Assembly (NCBI GenBank): GCA_028867675.1
Contig: JAGWGA010000003.1
Span: 1-64,000 of the forward strand
Direction of reading: 5' to 3'
DNA: 64,000 nt
DNA from: Nitrososphaerota archaeon
GTDB lineage: Archaea > Thermoproteota > Nitrososphaeria > Nitrososphaerales > Nitrosopumilaceae
Below, piece by piece: positions 1 through 8,293 of this stretch; position 1 is the first letter of the stretch, and each line of letters starts with the position of its first letter. Under the pieces are notes generated by a model. The model was not told the origin of the DNA and did not search any database. It worked only from the letters and a program-made list of their open reading frames with translations. Both the position numbers and the translations under genes were made by a program.

Positions 1-162
1 AATGCATCTTTCTGGATAAAATACAAATGCTTTACCTCTCTTCCAGCCTTCTACTGGTTTTACTCTTAATACGTCTGGGCCTAGTGATGTACAAATCTCT
101 ACGCAGAGTGCACATCCTATGCACATTTGTTCGCCTATATCTGGAATAATTCCAACTGGCAT
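1..162 (-). CDS. 4Fe-4S ferredoxin, N-terminal part (cut by window edge)
   Basis: Reading leftward from an ATG at 162, the 54 visible codons begin MPVGIIPDIGEQMCIGC and contain a C-x2-C-x2-C-x3-C cluster at residues 14-24, the standard motif for one [4Fe-4S] centre. The frame stays open to the window edge, so the C-terminus, and a possible second cluster starting around the last visible Cys, cannot be seen. A TATA-like TATATTAAG (184-192) sits about 25 bp before the ATG, which fits a leaderless transcript. The protein is probably a small soluble electron carrier; its partner cannot be told from this fragment. Confidence 0.85.
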   Translation of the reverse strand, partial: MPVGIIPDIGEQMCIGCALCVEICTSLGPDVLRVKPVEGWKRGKAFVFYPERCI

Positions 163-332
163 GTTTGTACTTCGAGAAATGATCTTAATATAACTTGCTG
201 AAAAATGGCATGTTATAACGGCGTTTGGGAATTTTATAACACCGTTAATTTGTAGATCGTCTCATTCCAAATCTTTAGAATGACAATTGTTTGAACCGAC
301 GTTTTTTTATAATTTATCACCAATCTGAAACC

Positions 333-608
333 ATGGGAAGTAAAATTCATTGTGCGCATATTTTGGTTGAAAAACTAAGTGTGGCACAAGATCTTAAAAC
401 AAGAATTTCAAAAGGCGAGAGTTTTGCAAATCTTGCCAAAGAGTTTTCAATAGATGTCTCAAAAAAAAGAGGCGGAGATCTGGGATTTTTTACAAGAGGT
501 GCCATGGTGTCAGAATTTGAAAAAGCAGCGTTTGCACTACAAAAAGGACAGGTTTCAGATATTGTAAAAACTCAGTTTGGATATCATATAATAAAAAGGC
601 TAGACTAA
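333..608 (+). CDS. Parvulin-type peptidyl-prolyl cis-trans isomerase
   Basis: The protein has 91 residues and is a single PpiC/rotamase domain with no signal peptide. It starts with the parvulin strand HCAHILVEK, which carries the conserved His. The GGDLGFF turn and the FGYHIIKRLD end, with its second conserved His, follow. This matches the minimal stand-alone parvulins known from Thaumarchaeota. The reading frame opens at 291, but I start at the ATG at 333: a TATA-like TTTATAAT (306-313) lies 20-25 bp before it and the 14 residues upstream look non-coding. The expected role is proline isomerisation during folding. Its substrates are unknown. Confidence 0.93.
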   Translation: MGSKIHCAHILVEKLSVAQDLKTRISKGESFANLAKEFSIDVSKKRGGDLGFFTRGAMVSEFEKAAFALQKGQVSDIVKTQFGYHIIKRLD

Positions 609-1277
609 CGGAATCAAATTTGAAGGAATTACAAGTTTGCTGGAACCATCAGGTATACTTAGTACAATACCATCTTTTCCATATTCAAGAAGGATTTTCT
701 TGCTATTTTTTGCTTCAATTAGACGCTTTCCTGTAGGTGATAAGATCCATCCTTCTTCTTTTTTGTATCTGACCATGCTTGCAATAACAAGATAGGATTT
801 GGTCATCTTTGCTATACTTGCAAGTAGCATTACAATAGACATGACAGTTTTTCCAACATTCTTTTTCCTATTCAAGATATTGAAAAGCCCATTGAGTGAA
901 TCTACAATTATTATAGTTTGAGAGAGACTTGCTTTGACAAGAATTTCTTTTAGCATTTGATTCAAAGTTTCAGTGGTTGGCTGAAACAAACTTAGATTTT
1001 CTATGGTAGGAAGTGTTCCAGAAACCACGTACCCACTATATAACAAATCAAGATCCAAGTACAAGACTTGAAGTTTTGCATCATGAACTAGTTTGGAAAC
1101 AAATCCAGCTTTTAAAAATGGATCAGAATAAAATACAGAATTGATCAGTTCTTGTTCTAATATGGTTTGCAAGTTAAGATTAGATGAACTAGATTCATTG
1201 CTAGGATTTTTAAACAATGTAAAGATTAGAAGATTGTAATATAATAATGAATTTAGATTATTCCCAAGATTTTCCAT
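600..1277 (-). CDS. RecA-superfamily-like ATPase, degenerate
   Basis: This 225-residue protein is not firmly recognised. A hydrophobic strand ending in Asp (TIIIVDSLNGL, about residues 120-135) looks like a Walker B motif of the RecA/RadA/KaiC family, and the following alternating helices and strands fit that fold. No clear Walker A P-loop is visible, so it may be an inactive paralogue. The ATG at 1277 overlaps the divergent aminotransferase gene by 31 bp. A TTG at 1217, with a TATA-like sequence about 25 bp upstream, would remove the overlap and is a plausible true start. The 3' end overlaps the convergent parvulin gene by 9 bp. Confidence 0.6.
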   Translation of the reverse strand: MENLGNNLNSLLYYNLLIFTLFKNPSNESSSSNLNLQTILEQELINSVFYSDPFLKAGFVSKLVHDAKLQVLYLDLDLLYSGYVVSGTLPTIENLSLFQPTTETLNQMLKEILVKASLSQTIIIVDSLNGLFNILNRKKNVGKTVMSIVMLLASIAKMTKSYLVIASMVRYKKEEGWILSPTGKRLIEAKNSKKILLEYGKDGIVLSIPDGSSKLVIPSNLIPLV

Positions 1278-2386
1278 ATAAAGAGAGGATCTATCTCAAT
1301 AATGCATCTACATCTAGAATGCCCAGAACAAGTATAGAGACAATGAGTAATTTTCTAGTAAAGTATAACGAATTTGGTCCTGACTCTGAGGCTTCTGATA
1401 TTTATGTAAAAGAGAGATTGGCTAGGTTACGCAAGGAAATTTCAGAGTTAATCAAATGTAGACCAGAAGAAGTGATACTCACCCAGAGTGTAACTGACGG
1501 AATAAATTTTGTTTCAAATGGATTGAAATTAAATCCAAACTCCAATATCATAATACGCGACTCTACTCACGAACATCCAGCCAATCACTATCCATGGGTA
1601 AGAACTGGTAAAAGAACAGAATTGAGAAGTCTATCCATAGACGAGACAGGATATTTTGAACTTGATTCTTTTCAAAATACAGTTGATAAAAAAACTGGAC
1701 TTGTTGTACTAAGTCACGCATTATTTAACACAGGAGCAATTATTCCAGTAGAAGAGATTGGTAAGGTACTCTCAGAAAAAAATATACCATATTTTGTGGA
1801 TGCAGCACAGTCTGTGGGATGTCTTGATGTAGATGTAAACAAAATCAATTGTAATTTCATGTCATTTAATGGATCAAAGTGGTTATGTGGTCCAATGGGA
1901 ATGGGTGTATTTTTTTGTAGAAGAGATTCAAGTGATCTTGTAGAACCATTACAGGTTGGTGGCGAGTCTGCAATATTTCATGAAAATAATATTGTATACA
2001 AAGAAATTCCTGCTAGATTTCAAGCAGGCTTTCGTAACTGGGTAGGTGTTGCAGGTCTTGAAGCATCAATAAGTTATTTGAAAAAGATAGGAATACAAAC
2101 CATCAGAGAGAAGAACATTAAGCTTGCAAATCTATTACGTGATGAGATTTCAAAAATTAGTGGTGCAATTTTGTATGGACCAGAAGAGGATGAAAAACGT
2201 ACAAGCATAGTTTCTTTTTCATTCAAAGACCAAGATTCAAAGACCATAGTTGCAAAACTAGAGAAAAATAACATAGTACTTGCAGTAAGAGATATTTTCT
2301 CTAAAAAAGTTGTAAGAGCTTCCCCACATTTCTATAATACAGAATCGGAAATTCAGACTATCGTTGATTTAATAAGAAAAGGATAG
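1247..2386 (+). CDS. Cysteine desulfurase-like class V aminotransferase
   Basis: This is a 379-residue fold-type I PLP enzyme of aminotransferase class V. The N-terminus has the usual YLNNAS motif. YFVDAAQSVG carries the Asp that contacts the PLP nitrogen, and FNGSKWLCGPMGMG carries the Schiff-base lysine (about residue 211). The overall layout resembles SufS/CsdA and isopenicillin-N-epimerase-like proteins. Whether it releases sulfur from cysteine is uncertain because no iron-sulfur assembly genes sit beside it. TTTTTAAA about 35 bp upstream may be the TATA box. The stop codon abuts the convergent RAM-domain gene. Confidence 0.85.
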   Translation: MNLDYSQDFPYKERIYLNNASTSRMPRTSIETMSNFLVKYNEFGPDSEASDIYVKERLARLRKEISELIKCRPEEVILTQSVTDGINFVSNGLKLNPNSNIIIRDSTHEHPANHYPWVRTGKRTELRSLSIDETGYFELDSFQNTVDKKTGLVVLSHALFNTGAIIPVEEIGKVLSEKNIPYFVDAAQSVGCLDVDVNKINCNFMSFNGSKWLCGPMGMGVFFCRRDSSDLVEPLQVGGESAIFHENNIVYKEIPARFQAGFRNWVGVAGLEASISYLKKIGIQTIREKNIKLANLLRDEISKISGAILYGPEEDEKRTSIVSFSFKDQDSKTIVAKLEKNNIVLAVRDIFSKKVVRASPHFYNTESEIQTIVDLIRKG

Positions 2387-2644
2387 TTACCTTTCTTGCT
2401 CTTCAATTACCATCATAGTCAAGGTAGAGTAAACCTTGTCTACTTTTCTAATCTTATTTGTGATGATACTTCTTAGAAGATCCATTGAATCTGCTGTAAT
2501 CTTGACTATGATATCGTATACTCCATAGACGCCTTGAACCTCATACTTCACACTGCTTTCAGTATCAAGTATTTGTTTTATTTTTTTAATTATTTCAACA
2601 TCAGAGCCTAGATCGGAATTAATCAAAATGTAAGTGGTTGGCAT
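2387..2644 (-). CDS. Stand-alone RAM (Lrp/AsnC ligand-binding) domain protein
   Basis: The 85 residues form only the C-terminal sensor domain of Lrp/AsnC regulators. The protein starts with the beta strand TYILINSD, has the YGVYDIIVKI strand, and ends with the strand STLTMMVIEEQ. The DNA-binding helix-turn-helix is absent. In archaea such single-domain proteins can form ring-shaped oligomers and bind amino acids, or join heterologous full-length Lrp proteins. The effector is unknown. The gene ends one base after the convergent aminotransferase gene stops. Confidence 0.88.
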   Translation of the reverse strand: MPTTYILINSDLGSDVEIIKKIKQILDTESSVKYEVQGVYGVYDIIVKITADSMDLLRSIITNKIRKVDKVYSTLTMMVIEEQER

Positions 2645-2721
2645 GCATTAATTCGAGCTGCACGATATTTAACCTTTGATTAAAATTTCAAAATTGATTT
2701 TTCCGATCTTGGAGTTTTATG

Positions 2722-3783
2722 TTATACAATAAATTGGAATCTATTTTGCTTGTACTTTTCAGAAAGTTTTCCTTCAATTGCTATTTTATTTCCACAAGAT
2801 TTGCAGCAATTTTTATCGTCAATATACCATCCTTGAATGTCAAAACCATATCTTTTGACTACGATTTTCTTGCATTGTGGACAGTATGTATTTTCAAGGG
2901 GATGACCCGGAACATTTCCCAAATAGGCATAGTTGAGACCCTCTTCTTTTGCAATCTTGTAATGATTTTCTAGTGTTTGTATTGGTGTTGGTTCAAATTC
3001 CATCATCTTGTAATCCGGATGGAATCTAAGAAAGTGAATTGGCATATCTGGTCCAAATTCATCGTAAATGAATTTACAGAGTTTTCTTGCATGTTGTATA
3101 TTATCACCAACTTGTGGTATTACCAAGTCAGTAATCTCTACGTGAATCTTTGTTTTAGTATGAATCTCTTTGAGTGTATCAAATATTGGCTTTGGATCTG
3201 GAATGCCAACATATTTTCGTGAAAATTCTGGTTCTGCATTTCCCTTAAAATCTACTGTGATACAGTCAAGAAATTCATTCATCATGTTAACTGTCTCTGG
3301 AGTATCATATCCATTTGAAACAAAGATGTTGAACAATCCATTTTTTCTTGCTATCACTCCACAATCACGTGCAAATTCGATAAATATTGATGGTTGATTG
3401 TAAGTATACGCAATTCCATCGGAGCCTGATTGTTTTGCCAAGTCAACTACTTGTTGAGGTGTCATGTCAGTTCCTTCAATTTTTCGTCTCTGACTAATGT
3501 CATAGTTTTGACAATATTTGCAAAGCCAATTGCAACCAGTTGTAGCAATAGAAAAGATGCTGGTACCAGGCATATAGTGAGTTACAGGTTTTTTCTCAAT
3601 TGGATCCACATGTCCTGTAATTACTTTGCCATATGCAAGAAGATCGAGTTTACCGTTGTTGTTTGCCCTAATTCCACAAAGGCCAATCTGTCCTTTTCCA
3701 ATTTCGCAGTATCTAGCACATGCTGTGCATCTAACCTTGTCATCAGGTAATTTTTGATAGAGAATTGCTTCCTTTGCCGTCAT
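2722..3783 (-). CDS. amrS: AmmeMemoRadiSam-type radical SAM enzyme (AmrS)
   Basis: This 353-residue radical SAM protein has the [4Fe-4S]-binding C-x3-C-x2-C in TGCNWLCKYCQN (about residues 83-94). A cysteine-rich N-terminus (RCTACARYCEIGKGQIGLCG) is shared with the AmrS / pyruvate-formate-lyase-activase-like family. A C-terminal CPQC / CCKSCG knuckle adds a possible zinc or extra iron-sulfur site. AmrS is usually genetically linked to AMMECR1 and MEMO proteins, but neither is encoded in this window. The reaction is not established for this lineage. It follows the CDC48 gene on the same strand after a 10-bp gap and may be co-transcribed. Confidence 0.9.
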   Translation of the reverse strand: MTAKEAILYQKLPDDKVRCTACARYCEIGKGQIGLCGIRANNNGKLDLLAYGKVITGHVDPIEKKPVTHYMPGTSIFSIATTGCNWLCKYCQNYDISQRRKIEGTDMTPQQVVDLAKQSGSDGIAYTYNQPSIFIEFARDCGVIARKNGLFNIFVSNGYDTPETVNMMNEFLDCITVDFKGNAEPEFSRKYVGIPDPKPIFDTLKEIHTKTKIHVEITDLVIPQVGDNIQHARKLCKFIYDEFGPDMPIHFLRFHPDYKMMEFEPTPIQTLENHYKIAKEEGLNYAYLGNVPGHPLENTYCPQCKKIVVKRYGFDIQGWYIDDKNCCKSCGNKIAIEGKLSEKYKQNRFQFIV

Positions 3784-3793
3784 TACACATTAC

Positions 3794-5950
3794 TCAATTT
3801 ATCATATTAGATATGATATGATTTACCTGTTTTGATTTGACTTGACCAGGTCGCATCTTTTCAATGGCATTTTCAAAATCTTCTCGAGTAATCTTGATTG
3901 ATTTTACATCCTTTTCTTTTTTGTCCAAGTGCCTTCGTATAGAACTCATTGCTGCTCTATTACATACTCCTTCGATCTCAGCACCACTAAAGCCTTCAGT
4001 TAGTTGTACAAGTTTTGCAAAGTCAACGTTTTCTAATAGTGGTTTCTTTCTTGTATGAATTTTGAATATGTTTTCACGTCCCTTTGTATCTGGTAGTGGT
4101 ACCTCGATAATTCTGTCAAATCTTCCCGGTCTTAGTAATGCACTATCGATTAGATCTACTCTGTTTGTAGCTCCAATGATTAGTACATTGTGTAATTCTT
4201 CAAGGCCATCTATCTCAGTCAATAGTTGAGATACTACTCTCTCTGTAACATTAGAATCCGAACTGCCTGAGCTTCTACTTGGAGCTAGTGAATCAAGTTC
4301 ATCAAGAAATATGATACATGGAGCAGCTTGACGTGCCTTTCTGAATATTTCACGAACTCCTTTCTCAGATTCTCCTACCCATTTTGAGAGTAGCTCAGGA
4401 CCTTTGATGCTAATGAAATTAGATTCAGATGTGTGTGCAACTGCCTTTGCAATCAATGTCTTTCCAGTTCCTGGAGGTCCATAAAGTAAGATTCCTTTTG
4501 GAGTTGCAACATCAGCATACTCAAAAGCTTCTTTGTGTTTGAGTGGCCATTCTACTGCTTCATAGAGTTCTTCTTTTAGAGATTCCAATCCACCAACATC
4601 TTCCCATGTTACATTGGGTACTTGAACTAGAACTTCACGTAATGCAGATGGTCTTACCTCTTTTAGTGCATCTTTGAAATCATTGTCTGTAATGATAATT
4701 TTTTGAAGAATTTCTGCTGGAATTTTTTCTGCTTCTAAATCCAAGTCGGGTAAAATTCTTCGAAGAGACCTCATGGCAGCTTCTTTTGCAAGTATCTCCA
4801 AATCAGCGCCTACAAATCCATGAGTTACTTTTGCAATCTGTTCCAAGTTTACTTTTTCTTCAATTGGCATTCCGCGTGTGTGAATATTTAGTATCTCCCT
4901 TCTTCCTTGTTGATCTGGAATTCCAATTTCTATTTCTCTATCAAACCTACCTGGTCTTCGCAATGCAGGATCTATAGAATCTGGTCTGTTTGTTGCAGCA
5001 ATTACAACTACCTTGCCTCTTGATTGCATTCCATCCATCAGAGTTAGAAGTTGTGATACGATTCTTTTTTCAACCTCTCCTGTAACTTCTTCTCTTTTTG
5101 GAGCAATTGAATCAATTTCATCAATGAATATAATGCTGGGAGAATTTTCTTCTGCTTGTTTGAATATCTCTCGTAATCGTTCTTCGCTTTCTCCATAATG
5201 TTTTCCCATAATTTCAGGACCGCTAATAGAAGTAAAGTGAGAGTTTGTTTCTCCTGCAACTGCTTTTGCCAATAATGTCTTTCCAGTTCCTGGAGGTCCA
5301 TAGAGTAACACCCCTTTTGGGGCCTCTACGCCTAGTTTTTCAAATAATTCAGGGTGTCTCATAGGAAGTTCCACCATTTCTCTTATTTTTTGAACTTCGT
5401 GTCTTAGTCCACCAAGATCATCATAGGTTATCCTTGGAATAGAATTATCAATGGCCTTTGTCATGGCTCCCAATTTGAAATCGGTTTGCTCTGATACAAT
5501 CACTGGCTTGGATGGCTTGGTACCAGAAACAACAAGTTGTGTCTTACCACCCATTTGAGTAGTTACAAGTAATGTATCCCCAGTAGTTAGAACATGACCC
5601 ATGTAGTATGTTTGCATATACTCTTGAAGTCCTTCTTCTCCTAGTTTTTCTATAGGTGAGAGTGTTATCTGTTCTGCTTCTTCTGCATCTACTTTTTTTA
5701 TTGTAATTTTTTCTCCAATTCCTGCTCCTATGTTATGTCTTGTAATTCCATCGATCTTGATTATTCCTGTTCCATAATCAGTTGTAGAACCAGACCATAA
5801 CTTGACATGACTTTTTCTATTTCCAATCAATTCTAAAATTTGGCCAGTCTCCCAGTTGTTGTCTTCAACAATTTTTGGATCTACTACTGCGATTCCTTTT
5901 CCAACATGTCTTTGTGACGCTTCTGCAATTTTTAATGTAATTTCGCTCAT
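3794..5950 (-). CDS. cdc48: CDC48/VAT-family AAA+ ATPase
   Basis: The 718 residues have the full p97/CDC48/VAT layout. An N-terminal double-psi barrel domain (about 1-180) comes first. D1 follows, with Walker A GPPGTGKT near 218, Walker B IIFIDEID, and the second region of homology [20 protein letters not shown]2 has its own GPPGTGKT near 491, IIFLDELDS and [18 protein letters not shown]. Both ATPase rings look catalytically complete. The protein is a hexameric unfoldase that feeds the proteasome and remodels complexes. The small heat-shock gene lies immediately upstream on the same strand (about 25 bp), grouping two protein-quality-control functions. Confidence 0.97.
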   Translation of the reverse strand: MSEITLKIAEASQRHVGKGIAVVDPKIVEDNNWETGQILELIGNRKSHVKLWSGSTTDYGTGIIKIDGITRHNIGAGIGEKITIKKVDAEEAEQITLSPIEKLGEEGLQEYMQTYYMGHVLTTGDTLLVTTQMGGKTQLVVSGTKPSKPVIVSEQTDFKLGAMTKAIDNSIPRITYDDLGGLRHEVQKIREMVELPMRHPELFEKLGVEAPKGVLLYGPPGTGKTLLAKAVAGETNSHFTSISGPEIMGKHYGESEERLREIFKQAEENSPSIIFIDEIDSIAPKREEVTGEVEKRIVSQLLTLMDGMQSRGKVVVIAATNRPDSIDPALRRPGRFDREIEIGIPDQQGRREILNIHTRGMPIEEKVNLEQIAKVTHGFVGADLEILAKEAAMRSLRRILPDLDLEAEKIPAEILQKIIITDNDFKDALKEVRPSALREVLVQVPNVTWEDVGGLESLKEELYEAVEWPLKHKEAFEYADVATPKGILLYGPPGTGKTLIAKAVAHTSESNFISIKGPELLSKWVGESEKGVREIFRKARQAAPCIIFLDELDSLAPSRSSGSSDSNVTERVVSQLLTEIDGLEELHNVLIIGATNRVDLIDSALLRPGRFDRIIEVPLPDTKGRENIFKIHTRKKPLLENVDFAKLVQLTEGFSGAEIEGVCNRAAMSSIRRHLDKKEKDVKSIKITREDFENAIEKMRPGQVKSKQVNHIISNMIN

Positions 5951-5975
5951 AATTTAATCACCATAAAAAATAAAG

Positions 5976-6491
5976 TCATTCGACCGTTACCCTCTTTCCT
6001 TGCGGTCGATTTTCTTCTTTGAGTTTGAACTTGACTTCCAAGATTCCATTGGAATATGTTGCCTTGACTGAATCTTCGTCAACTTTTTGTTTTATTGGGA
6101 TCTTTGTTTGGTATTTTTTGTTGTCATTTTCTGCATCAAGATTGATTGTATGTCTTGCAACTTCGATCTTGATGTCTTTCTTTTCTACTCCTGGCATCTC
6201 TGCAACAACCTTGAGAACTTTTTCTTTATCATCTACAATAACGTCAACAAATGGTTCTCTTGTTTCGGAAGTTGGAAGAAGACCTAGTCTAACATTTCCA
6301 TATTCCTTGACTATTGGTTTTCCATCTGGTCCCATTGTCAGTGAATATTCGTAGTAGTAAGGACCAAATGTCTGGACATCGTTAGAGTCTTTGATGTCAT
6401 CCCAAATTTTGTCAAGCCCCTTGAAAGGTCTCATCATTCTTTGGAAGAGTTCATCAAGCTCATCCGGTTCTGTAATGTCATAATTATGCAT
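5976..6491 (-). CDS. hsp20: Small heat-shock protein (Hsp20/alpha-crystallin)
   Basis: This is an alpha-crystallin-domain chaperone of 171 residues from the chosen start. The core runs from about residue 75 to the end, with the conserved VVAEMPGVEKKDIKI segment, and YSNGILEVKFKLK as the usual GxL-type signature. The acidic N-terminal arm contains DELDELFQRMMRPF. The frame could open at an ATG at 6512, but a strong TATA box (6513-6520) overlaps that codon, so the ATG at 6491, 26 bp downstream, is almost certainly the leaderless start. The protein holds unfolding clients for refolding, fitting its place beside CDC48. Confidence 0.95.
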   Translation of the reverse strand: MHNYDITEPDELDELFQRMMRPFKGLDKIWDDIKDSNDVQTFGPYYYEYSLTMGPDGKPIVKEYGNVRLGLLPTSETREPFVDVIVDDKEKVLKVVAEMPGVEKKDIKIEVARHTINLDAENDNKKYQTKIPIKQKVDEDSVKATYSNGILEVKFKLKEENRPQGKRVTVE

Positions 6492-6512
6492 ATAGTGTAA
6501 TATATATGACAT

Positions 6513-6520
6513 TATATAAA
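6513..6520 (-). promoter_or_regulatory. TATA box of the hsp20 gene
   Basis: On the minus strand this reads TTTATATAA-like and lies 26 bp before the ATG at 6491. That is the archaeal TBP-site-to-start spacing expected for a leaderless mRNA. It excludes the upstream in-frame ATG at 6512. Confidence 0.75.
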
Positions 6521-6584
6521 GATTATGAAGTACAAGATCATCTTATTACATAAATTAATATAATTATGACTAGTATAGGCTCTC

Positions 6585-7247
6585 ATGCGAGCCACATACC
6601 TTTCTGTTCCTGATGCAGTCAGGGAGATAATTACAAGAAATAGATCCATTTACGATTGCATCAAAATGGGGCTGATAAATTATACATCGCTTGCAGAAAA
6701 ACTGCAAAAGGAAGTCGAGTCCCTAGTGGGAGGTCCAGTAAATCCCAATACAATTGTAGTTGCAATCAAAAGATATGCAGATTCTTTTGAAAAAAAAGAT
6801 GAGATGCAAAATGAAACAGTATTAAAAAATGCGAGACTTTCTTTGACTGATGGAATTGTAGATATCAAATTTTTCTCAGATGATTTTGAAATGAAGGATG
6901 CAGTTGATCTAATGGATAGATTCATGAGAATAGATCCAGATTATGAATTTTTCAGATCCACTGACTCGTTTAGATTTTTAACTGAAGATATTAGTGATAT
7001 AAGAAAAATTTTAGAGTCTTTTTCATCACATAGAAATTTATTTCAAACGGGTCTTGCAAAGATTTCTATTCACATACCTGAGCATGAGCATAGCTCTGAA
7101 GTGGTATCATATGTATCTGAGATTTTGCATGACAATGGAATTGAACTTTTTAATGCGTTTTTTGGACAAGATTACATTGTCATAGTTTTGCATGAAAAGG
7201 ATGCAGCCAGGGCATACCAAATTCTAAGAACCGAAGTCTCACGTTAG
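6585..7247 (+). CDS. Conserved protein with ACT-like C-terminal domain
   Basis: I do not recognise a named family with certainty. The first 70 residues (MRATYLSVPDAVREIITRN) look like a helical domain of the kind seen in archaeal HTH proteins. The C-terminal part (about residues 150-220) alternates strands and helices, with a final IVIVLHEKDAARAYQIL, in the beta-alpha-beta-beta-alpha-beta order of ACT/RAM ligand sensors. A regulatory role in amino-acid or cofactor metabolism is inference. A TATA-like run of TTAATATAATTA at about 6552-6563 precedes the ATG. It converges on cbiE with a 6-bp gap. Confidence 0.6.
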   Translation: MRATYLSVPDAVREIITRNRSIYDCIKMGLINYTSLAEKLQKEVESLVGGPVNPNTIVVAIKRYADSFEKKDEMQNETVLKNARLSLTDGIVDIKFFSDDFEMKDAVDLMDRFMRIDPDYEFFRSTDSFRFLTEDISDIRKILESFSSHRNLFQTGLAKISIHIPEHEHSSEVVSYVSEILHDNGIELFNAFFGQDYIVIVLHEKDAARAYQILRTEVSR

Positions 7248-7253
7248 TTTAAA

Positions 7254-7955
7254 TTATTTGAAATTAATGTAAGATTCCATTTTATTCTGATCAAATACCA
7301 TTACAGAGAGATCAGAGAATTGTTTTCCTTCTAGATCTTTTACTTTACCAATAAAATGTGTCTCCTTGTCGGTAGTTAGGAACTCAAAGACATGAACTTT
7401 CATTTTTGAGGTGTCAAAACCATGATCTTTAAGATATGTTGCTATCTCTGACTGCATAAAATGTTTAGATGGTTCTTTAGGCCAAGGTCTGGGTACTAGT
7501 ATAACACTAAATCCGTCAATTAGAGCTTTTTGAAGTTCAAGTTTTTTTTCTTCAATGCTAGTTGAAATGTGCATGGTGATTACCTTACTTTTGTCTATTG
7601 GTACCTTTGATTTAGATGAGGCCACTTGTATGGAACTAATTCCAGGAACAATTTGTACATCTCCAAATATCTCAATTAATCTATCAACCACTTCAGATTC
7701 TGAGAAATTTACATCACCAGTAAATGGAACAACACAAGTCTTGTTTCCCAAGGTCTTTGCTACTTTTTGGTATGCTTCTTCTTGGTCTTTCATAGTTATT
7801 TCATGAATTTCTTTATTTTTCAAAAGCGCTTCTATAGTATTTAGTGTGTATTTGTATCCAATTATGACATCAGAATTTAGAACTATTTCCTTTACTATTT
7901 CAGTTACATATTTTGGTGATCCAGGTCCTACACCAACAGCAAAAACCTCTCCCAT
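7254..7955 (-). CDS. cbiE: Cobalt-precorrin-7 C5-methyltransferase (CbiE)
   Basis: This tetrapyrrole methylase of about 233 residues starts with the family hallmark MGEVFAVGVGPGSP (SAM-binding GxGPG loop). Later come VVPFTGDVNFSES and VPGISSIQVASSK, the region that binds SAM in CobJ/CbiE-type enzymes. CbiE methylates C5 during corrin ring construction in cobalamin synthesis, a pathway known in Thaumarchaeota. I prefer the ATG at 7955 to the one at 7988: TATA-like AAATATATTG (7976-7985) is 26 bp upstream of it, and the family normally begins just before the GPG loop. No other corrin genes are in the window. Confidence 0.85.
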   Translation of the reverse strand: MGEVFAVGVGPGSPKYVTEIVKEIVLNSDVIIGYKYTLNTIEALLKNKEIHEITMKDQEEAYQKVAKTLGNKTCVVPFTGDVNFSESEVVDRLIEIFGDVQIVPGISSIQVASSKSKVPIDKSKVITMHISTSIEEKKLELQKALIDGFSVILVPRPWPKEPSKHFMQSEIATYLKDHGFDTSKMKVHVFEFLTTDKETHFIGKVKDLEGKQFSDLSVMVFDQNKMESYINFK

Positions 7956-7975
7956 ACCTGTTATTTTGTAATGTT

Positions 7976-7985
7976 CAATATATTT
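7976..7985 (-). promoter_or_regulatory. TATA box of cbiE
   Basis: Reads AAATATATTG on the minus strand, centred about 26 bp before the ATG at 7955. The element lies inside the longer reading frame, which argues against the ATG at 7988. Confidence 0.6.
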
Positions 7986-8071
7986 CACTAATGTACAACT
8001 AAATCTATGAAAAATAATTAGGATATAGAAAACTATTTGGGATTAATTAAAATAAAAATGTAAGATACAGT

Positions 8072-8221
8072 TTATTCTTTTGATGTATCTGGATTTGTTG
8101 TATTTGTCTGTGGTTGTACTTTTTGTGAAGTCTTGTTTTTCTTGCTTCTCATGTAAAATATGATAGCACCGATTGCAGCTACGCCTATTGCTGCACCAAT
8201 TAGTGTTGTTGTATGTACCAT
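8072..8221 (-). CDS. Small single-span membrane protein (49 aa)
   Basis: A short frame encodes a 49-residue peptide. After MVHTTT comes a hydrophobic helix (LIGAAIGVAAIGAIIFYM, about residues 7-24), then a basic stretch RSKKNKTSQK, and a polar Asn/Thr/Gln tail ending DTSKE. The positive-inside rule predicts an outside N-terminus and a cytoplasmic tail. An in-frame ATG also exists one codon earlier at 8224. A weak TATA-like ACTTAATAG lies about 28 bp upstream. Function unknown; it sits alone between cbiE and the NDH-2-like gene. Confidence 0.65.
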   Translation of the reverse strand: MVHTTTLIGAAIGVAAIGAIIFYMRSKKNKTSQKVQPQTNTTNPDTSKE

Positions 8222-8293
8222 CATAAACAGTAGATTAGAGTTCTATTAAGTCATTGGATCTTACAGACATCATCAAAAAGAATATGCCTCCTT

